Positions 7,766 through 14,907 of a stretch of 28,628 bases of DNA are shown piece after piece. The notes under the pieces were generated by a model. That model was given only the letters and a program-made list of their open reading frames with translations. It was not told where the DNA came from and searched no databases. Source of the stretch: Pseudobdellovibrionaceae bacterium (GTDB lineage Bacteria > Bdellovibrionota > Bdellovibrionia > Bdellovibrionales > JAMPXM01). Made by a program: the position numbers and the translations under genes. Positions within the stretch are counted from its first letter, which is position 1. Each line of letters begins with the position of its first letter. Location of the stretch: positions 1 to 28,628 of the forward strand of contig JAEUWE010000195.1 in the NCBI GenBank assembly GCA_016791465.1, in the 5' to 3' direction.

Positions 7766-9143
7766 GCCCTCGTCCCTTCTCCCGCAAACGGGTGACCTTA
7801 TCATAAAAGGGCTGCCAGTTATCGCTGCGGTCGATCTCTGACCAAAGACTTTCAACCTCTTCGATCAACATCGTTTCAGGGCTTGGCCCCCGATAGTACT
7901 CGCCTGCAAGTCGAGCGCTTGCTTCTGAACGAGGACTGTTTACAGCCAATAGTCGCTGCCACTCATCAGCCCCGATCCAATTTTCTGCGCGCTCCGAGCG
8001 TCCCGCATACCAATCGAAGAACAGATTTTCAAAAGGCCTTTGCGTCGTTGCCAAAAGCCGCATGCCCGCCACAAAAAGCTCTTCGGCTTGCCCAAGATCA
8101 GCCGGCAGCTCAAGTCCCATTCGCCCATAAAAGCAGGCGAGAGCCTCGTGTTGAAAACGATCTGGAAAACGCAAAAGCTCAGTTCGTAGACTGGCCGTAT
8201 CATAGACAGTAGAAAGTGCGAGTGCCAAGCGATCGAGATTCCAATAGACGGCCTGCGGCTGTCGACCGTAGGCGTAGAGGCCCGCGTGGTCAAAGTACGC
8301 CGCTGTAAACTCCGGCTTGTAGGTCGGTAAAAAACGCCACGGCCCATAGTCAAAACTCTCGCCGGTGATATTCATGTTGTCCGTGTTGAGAACTCCGTGG
8401 ACAAAGCCCGCCATCATCCACTGCGCCGTCAGCCGAGCTGTGCGCTCAAGAACCTCGCGGAAAAAAAGAACTCCGTTGTCAGGATCAAGCCCCTGAAAGT
8501 AGTTTTGCACCGAATAGGCAACCAACTGTCGAAGACGATCGCTCTCTCGCAGATGCGCCAGGCGCTCAAAAGCTCCAAACCGAATATGCCCGTGCGAAAG
8601 CCGAGTCAAAACCGCAGCTCGTGTTGGACTTGGCTCGTCATTTCTCTGCAGTCGCTCATCCGTCTCAAAAAAACTGAACGTCTTTGATGTGTTGACGCCA
8701 AGAGATTCCAGCATCTCCGTCGCAAGGGCTTCGCGAAATGCACCCTTCAATGTCAGTCGACCGTCGCCCGCGCGCGAGTAGGGAGTTTGACCACTCCCCT
8801 TGGTGCCAAAATCGAGCAACCGTAAATCGACGGGATCCTGAGCCTGAGCAAACAGAAAACCGCGCCCGTCACCAAGATCCTCGTTGTAGTGCCGAAACTG
8901 ATGGCCGTGGTAACGCATTGCCAACGGTTTCGGCTGCGCTCCGCTCAGCGGAACAAAACGCGCAAAGTGCTTTTCACGATCCTTAGCCGCGAGTGACCCG
9001 AGCCCGATACGCGCAGCCCACGGATCATTCCAAAATCGAGGCTTAACATGAGGAAACTCTGCAGGCAGCACAACGTCGGCGAAGCCATTTTGCCCACCGT
9101 TATCGAACTGCCAATAAATGAGTTGCGGTCGAAACCCCGTCAT
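7749..9143 (-). CDS. selO: Protein adenylyltransferase SelO (YdiU/UPF0061 family)
   Basis: SelO is a pseudokinase-fold enzyme that transfers AMP from ATP onto Ser, Thr or Tyr of target proteins; in E. coli it is tied to redox stress. The 464-residue protein shows the family blocks in order: MRYHGHQF (77-83), GDGRGFLFAQ, the lysine block TKGSGQTPYSRAGDGR (Lys115), VLTRLSHGHIRFGAFE (Arg181), and HGVLNTDNMNITGESFDYGP with metal-binding Asn256 and Asp265. No C-terminal cysteine or selenocysteine codon is seen; the end is REKGRGHGFGA. It starts 66 bp after the FHA-AgmX stop and overlaps the TruC-like gene. CATAGC/GCTATG inverted repeats (9141-9146, 9153-9158) cover its start codon, and no good ribosome binding site is visible. 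Confidence 0.9.
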   Translation of the reverse strand: MTGFRPQLIYWQFDNGGQNGFADVVLPAEFPHVKPRFWNDPWAARIGLGSLAAKDREKHFARFVPLSGAQPKPLAMRYHGHQFRHYNEDLGDGRGFLFAQAQDPVDLRLLDFGTKGSGQTPYSRAGDGRLTLKGAFREALATEMLESLGVNTSKTFSFFETDERLQRNDEPSPTRAAVLTRLSHGHIRFGAFERLAHLRESDRLRQLVAYSVQNYFQGLDPDNGVLFFREVLERTARLTAQWMMAGFVHGVLNTDNMNITGESFDYGPWRFLPTYKPEFTAAYFDHAGLYAYGRQPQAVYWNLDRLALALSTVYDTASLRTELLRFPDRFQHEALACFYGRMGLELPADLGQAEELFVAGMRLLATTQRPFENLFFDWYAGRSERAENWIGADEWQRLLAVNSPRSEASARLAGEYYRGPSPETMLIEEVESLWSEIDRSDNWQPFYDKVTRLREKGRGHGFGA

Positions 9144-9209
9144 AGCCTATGCGCTATGGGAGTCCGACCGCAGTGTCAAGGTTCCACACCCTGAGTTCAC
9201 AGCTCCGAT

Positions 9210-10700
9210 TTAATCGAGAGCCTTAAACAAGAATGGATAGCTGACGCGAACCTGTGTTCCACCTTTTGGCAGTGGGAACTTCCAACCTGCCATACGACGC
9301 AGAACGCATCCCTCAACCATCGCGCTCTTCAGCGTTGACGTGTCAATCTTTGGTTGAATCACTCCTCCATCGGCATCGATCACAAACTTGACGAGCAGCT
9401 TGCCGTACAGTTCTGGGTTCGAGCTGAGCTGACGCTCATAACAGTAACGGATCTGACCAAGGTTTCTCTTGATCACATCGGCAATCACGTCGCGATCGAG
9501 TCCGCCTTCGATAACGGTCTCTTCGTCAACCATCGCCACGTCACCCGTTCCGACGGTGCCTCCGGAAAGAGCCGTACCATCTCGAACACCGCTCGCTCCG
9601 CCACCTTTGCCGCGCGTGGCAATACCGCCCAAGCGATAACTGTCGCCAGCAACTGCCGCAGCACCACCGCCACCAGTTGTGCTTGTGCCATTACTGAAGA
9701 AAGCTCGACCAGACCCCTTTACATCCGGTGACACGCCCTGTGCGGCAACCATGATGCCATTGGTATTGGCGCGTTTTGCGATTTTGCCAACAAGAGCCGA
9801 TAGGCCCGCATTTCGAAGAGACGTCATCGCCGCTGTCGCTTTCGCGGAGCGTGTCGGCGCCATCGATTGTTCCGGCATTGGCGCAGGAATATTTGCGACC
9901 GGCGCATCAGCCGTTCCTCCAGCTCTTCGTTTTGCTGACTGAACGACCTTCTTCGACTCTGTTCTCTTCTTTTTTATGGCGTCCGCATTGAAAATCATGT
10001 CGATCGACTTTTGATCCAAAACAGCTTCTGTCTTGTTCGAGCCCTTTGGCATCATCACGACAGAGCCGATCACCGTCAGCATCAGCAACAACGCCAAGGC
10101 CAGCGGTTTTCGCATGTCGCGATCAAAGGTCAGACCCTCTCCGCCAACAAGCTCCTGTGCCGACACCAACCGTTGCCGAATCACCTTCTGCCCGATTGTG
10201 GTCTCTTTCCAATCGCGGGATGTTGGTGATGTCAGGTCAATCGTCTTCTCGCCATCAAAAAACTTAAATGTCTCACCCGCAGAAAGCACGCGTGTATCAA
10301 GCACTTTTCCTTTGCGAGAAATAACCACCTGATGAAGCGAGAGCGTGCCTGTAGTCTCACCTGTCGTTTCATTGAAAAGTGGGGCCGTTCGTTCGCGCGA
10401 GAAAAGCTCAATTTTGTTTCCGCCAATAGCAAGTGACGCGGTACCGTCAACGACCGCCTCCACCACCGGCTCACCGTTCAAAGTCACTGGCGCGCCGTCA
10501 AGCGAAAGACTGCGAATATACCAATGTGGGCTCTTGAACTGCAGAACTGCATGACAGCCGTCAATCGACTCTCCACCGATGCGCAGATCCGCTTCTTTTG
10601 AAGACCCAATGAGGAAAGTCTTCCGCTTTGCCGTCAACCTTAGGTGTCGCGGCGTATGACCCTCTCGTTTATGCTCGAGAAAGAGCTCAGGACGACTCAT
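9210..10700 (-). CDS. FHA-domain, single-TM, AgmX/PglI C-terminal (TonB-like) protein of an Agl/Glt-type machine
   Basis: A 496-residue inner-membrane protein. Residues 20-100 form an FHA-like domain (FLIGSSKEADLRIGG ... CHAVLQF ... LNGEPV), though the phosphothreonine-binding Arg of the usual GR motif is Ser. A second beta-rich segment (115-160) follows. A single TM helix spans 199-216 (LALALLLMLTVIGSVVMM). The periplasmic part has a Lys/Ala/Pro stretch, then a Gly-rich linker (340-385). Residues 403-495 are an AgmX/PglI C-terminal domain (VIKRNLGQIRYCYERQL ... KLLVKFVIDADGGV ... VEGCVLRRMAGWKFP), with cysteines 420 and 465. Myxococcus GltG and GltJ share this FHA or GYF + TM + TonB-like plan and bridge the motor to the outer membrane. 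The gene is the last of ExbB-ExbD-ExbD-FHA, 2 bp from its neighbour. The role as motor coupler is inferred. Confidence 0.83.
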   Translation of the reverse strand: MSRPELFLEHKREGHTPRHLRLTAKRKTFLIGSSKEADLRIGGESIDGCHAVLQFKSPHWYIRSLSLDGAPVTLNGEPVVEAVVDGTASLAIGGNKIELFSRERTAPLFNETTGETTGTLSLHQVVISRKGKVLDTRVLSAGETFKFFDGEKTIDLTSPTSRDWKETTIGQKVIRQRLVSAQELVGGEGLTFDRDMRKPLALALLLMLTVIGSVVMMPKGSNKTEAVLDQKSIDMIFNADAIKKKRTESKKVVQSAKRRAGGTADAPVANIPAPMPEQSMAPTRSAKATAAMTSLRNAGLSALVGKIAKRANTNGIMVAAQGVSPDVKGSGRAFFSNGTSTTGGGGAAAVAGDSYRLGGIATRGKGGGASGVRDGTALSGGTVGTGDVAMVDEETVIEGGLDRDVIADVIKRNLGQIRYCYERQLSSNPELYGKLLVKFVIDADGGVIQPKIDTSTLKSAMVEGCVLRRMAGWKFPLPKGGTQVRVSYPFLFKALD

Positions 10701-10702
10701 AG

Positions 10703-11227
10703 CTACTCCTTCAACATAACCGCGATTTTAACATCGGAATATCCAGCCATCATCGACGTGTACATCACCTTGCGGAGAATGTCGTACGGCAATGAACGCT
10801 CGGCCTGCATGATCACTTTACCGTCGAACTCGAGTTCCGAGTTCTGACTCGCAATCGTGCGGCTCTTCTTTACCTGCTCGTCGAGCTCTGAGTAGAGCGC
10901 GCGAATAAACTGCGTGTCGTTGGCGTCGACATCAGCCGTCGCCAAAGCCCCGTCTTTTAAGTCCACGACCTTCTTGTCTTCGATAAAGATTCCGGTTTTC
11001 GAAACCACCATCTTCAAAACTTCGGTCGGATCCTTCGTCGAACTTGACGCCGGAAGTGTCAGCTGATCGCTTGGATTGATATTCACCGGACTTGTCGAAT
11101 AACTCTTTAAAAGAAACACGAGCAAGATAACGAACATGTCGACCATCGACGTGATCTGAATCTTGAATGTCGATGCAACTCGCTTATCAATGTACTTGCC
11201 CATGCCACGGCGTCTTCCGAGTGCCAT
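10703..11227 (-). CDS. ExbD/TolR-family proton-channel subunit (second copy)
   Basis: A 174-residue single-TM protein of the ExbD/TolR family. These proteins pair with TolQ/ExbB pentamers to turn proton flow into mechanical work on periplasmic partners. A basic N-terminus (MALGRRRGMGKYIDKR) precedes the TM segment ITSMVDMFVILLVFLLKS (25-42), whose Asp30 occupies the conserved proton-relay position. The periplasmic domain (45-174) has the TolR-like pattern and ends KVMYTSMMAGYSDVKIAVMLKE. It follows its sister ExbD gene by 2 bp and precedes the FHA-AgmX gene by 2 bp, so the three are surely co-transcribed. Two ExbD types beside one ExbB mirror AglQ and AglS of the Myxococcus motor. Which copy corresponds to which cannot be settled by eye. 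Confidence 0.9.
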   Translation of the reverse strand: MALGRRRGMGKYIDKRVASTFKIQITSMVDMFVILLVFLLKSYSTSPVNINPSDQLTLPASSSTKDPTEVLKMVVSKTGIFIEDKKVVDLKDGALATADVDANDTQFIRALYSELDEQVKKSRTIASQNSELEFDGKVIMQAERSLPYDILRKVMYTSMMAGYSDVKIAVMLKE

Positions 11228-11229
11228 AA

Positions 11230-11772
11230 TTAGCCTCCCGCCACGTTGCCAAAGATGATGTCTGGCAAGAGCAGATTCGTTTCAACTGGCTTACCAGTTG
11301 TCGAGTCAGTGAAGACGACCTTCTTATCACTGCTCTTTGTTGTTCTCACTGAGTCCATGACCGCGACAATTTCTTCGAGCGGTACGGACTCCTCAGGATT
11401 GAGTTCCACACGGAACACATCGGGGTAGTCTTTTTTGATTGCAAGAACCTGCTTGTACAAACCGTCGAGATCAGTTTTCGCATTCACCGCCGCGACTTCG
11501 TAGTCTTTACTCTGGCCTCGATCAACAATCGTGATTTGCACGTTGCGATTCTTGGCGACCGCCATACGAACCTGAATCAAGTCCTTGTTTTTCTCATTGG
11601 CCGCAGCAACCGCCTGCTCAACCGCCTGGGGGACCGGCGTGTCGATCACGGTGATCCGCGTAAACACAACACTGAGTAGCAACATCGGGATAATCGACAC
11701 GATGATGTCGAGCATCGGCGCAAGGTTCAGCTCGAATGTTGAGTCATCGATTCTTGATTTTAAGGCTCTCAT
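11230..11772 (-). CDS. ExbD/TolR-family proton-channel subunit (first copy)
   Basis: A 180-residue ExbD/TolR-type protein. It has a short cytoplasmic N-terminus, a TM helix LAPMLDIIVSIIPMLLLSVVF (18-38) with the conserved Asp22, and a periplasmic domain from about 45 to 180. The domain includes a TolR-like block in which VFRVELNPEESVPLEEIVAVMDSV corresponds to the usual ..V.I..D....Y..vv.vmd. pattern. The two ExbD copies are clearly different in sequence, so this is not a recent duplication. A good ribosome binding site (AGAGAGG, 5 nt before ATG) lies in the 35-bp gap after the ExbB gene. Confidence 0.9.
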   Translation of the reverse strand: MRALKSRIDDSTFELNLAPMLDIIVSIIPMLLLSVVFTRITVIDTPVPQAVEQAVAAANEKNKDLIQVRMAVAKNRNVQITIVDRGQSKDYEVAAVNAKTDLDGLYKQVLAIKKDYPDVFRVELNPEESVPLEEIVAVMDSVRTTKSSDKKVVFTDSTTGKPVETNLLLPDIIFGNVAGG

Positions 11773-11807
11773 GACGACCTCTCTTTAGCGACCCAGAACT
11801 CAGTTGC

Positions 11808-12515
11808 TTAAACGGTTTTGATCTGCGCAGTTTTTGCCTTCGGCATTTTGTCGCTGCCAACGGCTACCGGGTACGCCACGCCAAAGTGGTTGAAGTCGCG
11901 CGAACGCAAGAGCTCAATCAGTTTGTTTGAGTGCTGGTCGATCTCATTGAAGAGCTTGCCCTGCTTGGAATGCAGGAACGAGTAGAAGACCATCACTGGA
12001 ATGGCCACCAAAAGACCTGCGGCCGTCGCATGCATCGCAAGCGAGATACCGTCAGCCAAAAGTGACTGTTTCTGCGAAGGATCGGCAAAGCTCACCGCTT
12101 TAAACGACATGATCAAACCGACAACCGTACCGAAGAGACCGATCAGCGTTACGACGTTTGAAACCATCGATAGATAGGTGAGGTTCTTCGTCAACTTAGG
12201 TGCAACTTCACTCGCTGCAATATCAAGTGAGTGCTCGATTGCCGAGTCATCACGATCTGCTCGCTCAAGAACGCGCTTGACGACTGCAGCCAATGGCTTC
12301 TTCTCGTTGGCAGCGCAGTAAGTGATCGCCTCTTCAATCTTGTCATCTTCAACGAGCTTACTGACTTTCGCCATAAACTCTTCAGTCTTCATTGAGTAGT
12401 CGAAGTACAGAGCCTTCACTCGCTCAAAGATCAGACCGATGCCAAACAGTCCCATCATTCCGATTGCCGCGTCGATAAGAAAGTTATCGACCATAAATTT
12501 CATCAGTGCGTCCAT
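11808..12515 (-). CDS. MotA/TolQ/ExbB proton-channel family protein (AglR-like)
   Basis: A 235-residue inner-membrane protein with three TM helices: about 12-31 (IDAAIGMMGLFGIGLIFERV), 115-140 (SNVVTLIGLFGTVVGLIMSF) and 164-187 (AMHATAAGLLVAIPVMVFYSF). LFGTVVGLI and ATAAGLLVAIP are the hallmark TolQ/ExbB channel motifs. A long cytoplasmic loop lies between TM1 and TM2. It should assemble with the two ExbD-type proteins encoded next to form a proton-driven motor. The start has the G-run GGGGG 4 nt before ATG. The gene lies 41 bp after the GYF-PilZ gene on the same strand. In Myxococcus the equivalent AglR-AglQ-AglS set powers gliding; relatives in predatory deltaproteobacteria exist, which is the basis for the suggested role. 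Confidence 0.92.
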   Translation of the reverse strand: MDALMKFMVDNFLIDAAIGMMGLFGIGLIFERVKALYFDYSMKTEEFMAKVSKLVEDDKIEEAITYCAANEKKPLAAVVKRVLERADRDDSAIEHSLDIAASEVAPKLTKNLTYLSMVSNVVTLIGLFGTVVGLIMSFKAVSFADPSQKQSLLADGISLAMHATAAGLLVAIPVMVFYSFLHSKQGKLFNEIDQHSNKLIELLRSRDFNHFGVAYPVAVGSDKMPKAKTAQIKTV

Positions 12516-12555
12516 TTTTCCCCCTAAAACCTGTTTCGTTTTCTTTGTTTTCTTA

Positions 12556-13413
12556 TTAAGCCGTTTGCCGAGCCGAGCGCAGAGACCGACAATAGTCCTT
12601 CACTCGTTCCTCGACGACGCGGTCCACTTTCACGTACCGAATACCGTACTGAATTGGCGCTCGCGTATTGCGAACCGCCCGCTCAAATTTCTTAGAAACG
12701 ATCTCACCAACCGCATTGAAAGCCGGCAGTTCATCAGTCGAAGCGATGTGAATGTTCACAAGTTGGCCAGGCATGAGCTTCGCGTTTTTAACAATCAACC
12801 CTGCGCCACCGGCTCCGATTTCAACGAGCTGCCCGGGACTCATTGTCATATTGTCGTTGACCAGAACGTCAGTCTGAATTTTGACTCTCTCATGTTGGCG
12901 CTTTGCAAAGATGGCCGCCAACGTCGGCGTCGCAGCAGCCAAAAGTTCGCGAACCTTTTCTTGTGAAAAGAGCTCGTGTTCAGCAAGGCGAATCCAGTTT
13001 TCTGTGCCTTCCTTCCAAACATAGTCGAACTCAAAAATCGATTTGTCTTGAAGCGCTTTAATCACTCCGAAGTAGTTGAACGGTCCAAACTTCTGCTGAC
13101 CACGGCTCACATACCAAATCAAAGCGTCTTCCGGCTTCATCGACGGAGCTGCCGCAATTGATGGCATCACTGATGGCTCAGACACCACAGGCGACTCGGC
13201 CTTCCCGGCAGTCTGAGGCGGCGCTTTCGGACGTTTCGATTGGAGATGCGCTTTAAGCTCGGCAAATTCCATCAGCGGAACCCAGTCCGCTGAGTCCCAA
13301 ACAAAATCCGTAATCGCAACGCCACCGCTGGCGAGCTGCTCGGCGATCTGTTCGACAGACCACGGCCCGAGTGTTTCTCCGTTTCGCGACACGGGATGAA
13401 GTTTTGCGCTCAT
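12556..13413 (-). CDS. Two GYF_2-like domains plus a PilZ domain: cytoplasmic adaptor protein
   Basis: A soluble protein of 285 residues. Residues 3-55 and 98-150 are GYF_2-like (NGETLGPWSVEQIAEQL ... FVWDSADWVPL; RGQQKFGPFNYFGVIKAL ... YVWKEGTENWIRL), joined by a Pro/Ala-rich linker (60-95). GYF domains bind proline-rich peptides. Residues 170-278 resemble PilZ: RxxxR is present (Arg172/Arg176 in RQHER), but the second c-di-GMP motif reads EIGAGG (198-203) instead of (D/N)xSxxG, so ligand binding is uncertain. GTG at 13419 is also in frame, but ATG 13413 is preferred because GAGGTG lies 7 nt upstream. It sits directly before the ExbB-ExbD-ExbD-FHA genes. Myxococcus GltJ carries a GYF domain in its cytoplasmic part, so this may be a detached regulatory module of the same machine. 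Confidence 0.78.
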   Translation of the reverse strand: MSAKLHPVSRNGETLGPWSVEQIAEQLASGGVAITDFVWDSADWVPLMEFAELKAHLQSKRPKAPPQTAGKAESPVVSEPSVMPSIAAAPSMKPEDALIWYVSRGQQKFGPFNYFGVIKALQDKSIFEFDYVWKEGTENWIRLAEHELFSQEKVRELLAAATPTLAAIFAKRQHERVKIQTDVLVNDNMTMSPGQLVEIGAGGAGLIVKNAKLMPGQLVNIHIASTDELPAFNAVGEIVSKKFERAVRNTRAPIQYGIRYVKVDRVVEERVKDYCRSLRSARQTA

Positions 13414-13418
13414 AAACA

Positions 13419-13440
13419 CACCTCGATATGCGATATCGAG
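13419..13440 (-). promoter_or_regulatory. Hairpin fused to the ribosome binding site of the GYF-PilZ gene
   Basis: On the minus strand a perfect 8-bp inverted repeat, CTCGATAT-CGC-ATATCGAG (13440 to 13422), ends in the first three bases of the Shine-Dalgarno sequence GAGGTG (13424 to 13419), and the ATG follows 7 nt later. Folding of this stem would hide part of the ribosome binding site. It could equally be a palindromic protein-binding site near the promoter. Confidence 0.45.
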
Positions 13441-13485
13441 AATTCAGAGCGTTCGCTTGAGAGTCAGAAAGTGGGAGATTTCAAA

Positions 13486-13520
13486 ATGCTTCAGAGCGAG
13501 ACAAATCCACACTGAAGCAT
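13486..13520. repeat. 9-bp inverted repeat with 17-nt spacer upstream of the GYF-PilZ gene
   Basis: ATGCTTCAG at 13486-13494 and CTGAAGCAT at 13512-13520 are perfect reverse complements. They lie in the 136-bp gap between the transpeptidase gene and the GYF-PilZ gene. A further 7-bp repeat, CTGAATC/GATTCAG (13545-13551 and 13560-13566), covers the transpeptidase stop codon and could form a short hairpin at that gene's end; no T-tract follows. Operator, attenuator or processing site are all possible. Confidence 0.4.
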
Positions 13521-13549
13521 ACGAATTGACTAGGGATTCTCAGACTGAA

Positions 13550-14875
13550 TCAACGCTTGGATTCAGAAGAAGTGTCGAACTTGCCAACACTCCGAATGTA
13601 CTGCGTGAGGTACATTTGCGCCAGGTTCGAGGATTTCACACGCCATTTCGCCTCATTCACTGTTAGCGCAGCAACGGCGATTCTTTGGTCACCAAACCGA
13701 GCATAACCGACAAACCAATCACATTTGCCCTTCGGATTAAGCCCTGTGAGTGACCCGGTTTTTCCGCCAAACTCGACATCTTCGAAACGGCGCTTATGCA
13801 CTGCTTGTCGAAACGACTTGCGCGACGTCCCCGCCATCACGGTCTGCTCAAAAAGTTCGCGAAGACTCTTCGCCGTCTCAGGCCCAACGACAATATGCGA
13901 CCGGCGCGGAGCCGCCGTATACATCGCCCGTCCCTGTTCGTCGAACATTCGATCCACAATGTACGGCTCCATCATCACACCGTCATTCGCAACAGCCGCC
14001 GCAATCATGGCCCCCTGAAGCGGTGACATCGTATTATCGAGCGTGAATCCAGACGCAGCACTCGCCACCGACCAGGGATCCTGCGCCGTAAAACGCGTGT
14101 ATCCTATTTGCACCGGAAAGTCGGCGCGAATCGGTTGATTAAAATGGAATCGCTCGGCATAGGAGCGCAGAATCTCAGGCCCCGCGTAAAACAAACCGAG
14201 CTTTCCAAAAATCGTATTCACTGAAGAGCCAAAAGCCTCACGCAACGTCATCCGACGCGTCCAGCGATTCTCTTTGGTCTCAACGACATTGCGACGATAA
14301 AGAGTGTGATTGGCGCCATTGAAGGCAATGCGCGTCTCTGGCGACGCCTTGTTCGTATCAAGCACGGCACCGGCCGTCACAATTTTAAAAATCGAAGCCG
14401 CCGGAAAAGTCGCCTTCAAGGTCAAGTTCTCAAGAGTCTCACGCCCCTGCACACGACTCACCATCGTGATCACTCGACCAGTTTTTGCATCCACAGCCAC
14501 GAACGCGCCATAGTCAGGTCGATACTGCGACAGCAGTTTCTCCATGTAGGCTTGTTCTTCAGCCTGAATTCCATATTCGAGGCGAGCCATGACCGGAATC
14601 GAACCGACCTCAAAACGCGCCTGCTCAGGAAAGTGATTGCGAGAAACATCCTCGCCCACACCGCGCATAATGTCTTCTTTGGTGAGCAGCGCCGACAGCT
14701 CTTCAACCCGAGCAAGGTCTGACGAGGGAGAACGGCCAGCCTCAGCATTCGCCGATTTGTCCTGCGTACAGGCCGCAACACCGATCGCGACCATTCCACA
14801 AAAAAGTGAAAGTGTCGCAACAAGGGACGTTTGACGACGTACCCGGCGATAGACTGGGTCCCAGGACTGGTTCAT
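13550..14875 (-). CDS. Penicillin-binding transpeptidase-domain protein, membrane- or lipid-anchored
   Basis: A 441-residue transpeptidase of the penicillin-binding family, which cross-links peptidoglycan or acts on it in the periplasm. The three active-site motifs are present: Ser161-xx-Lys164 (ASIFK), Ser218-Val-Asn220 (SSVN), and Lys372-Thr-Gly (GGKTGSLTG). The hydrophobic N-terminal segment (17-35) ends GVAACTQ, which could be an uncleaved anchor or a lipobox with Cys36. Only about 100 residues precede the transpeptidase domain, and no glycosyltransferase, dimerisation or PASTA domain is seen, so it is shorter than PBP2/PBP3 and closer to single-domain members. The gene lies 32 bp after an exported-protein gene and ahead of the GYF-PilZ and motor genes on the same strand. 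A beta-lactam-sensing or hydrolysing role is less likely given the layout but cannot be excluded. Confidence 0.86.
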   Translation of the reverse strand: MNQSWDPVYRRVRRQTSLVATLSLFCGMVAIGVAACTQDKSANAEAGRSPSSDLARVEELSALLTKEDIMRGVGEDVSRNHFPEQARFEVGSIPVMARLEYGIQAEEQAYMEKLLSQYRPDYGAFVAVDAKTGRVITMVSRVQGRETLENLTLKATFPAASIFKIVTAGAVLDTNKASPETRIAFNGANHTLYRRNVVETKENRWTRRMTLREAFGSSVNTIFGKLGLFYAGPEILRSYAERFHFNQPIRADFPVQIGYTRFTAQDPWSVASAASGFTLDNTMSPLQGAMIAAAVANDGVMMEPYIVDRMFDEQGRAMYTAAPRRSHIVVGPETAKSLRELFEQTVMAGTSRKSFRQAVHKRRFEDVEFGGKTGSLTGLNPKGKCDWFVGYARFGDQRIAVAALTVNEAKWRVKSSNLAQMYLTQYIRSVGKFDTSSESKR

Positions 14876-14907
14876 CTCTTAATTGTGTTAGAGTTACGTT
14901 ACGTTCG

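Noticed and set aside
9151..9179. TTGACA at 9174-9179 (minus strand) as a -35 box for selO
   Set aside because: At 17 bp spacing the -10 would be TAGCGC, which matches the consensus at only two positions; the TTGACA is probably chance.
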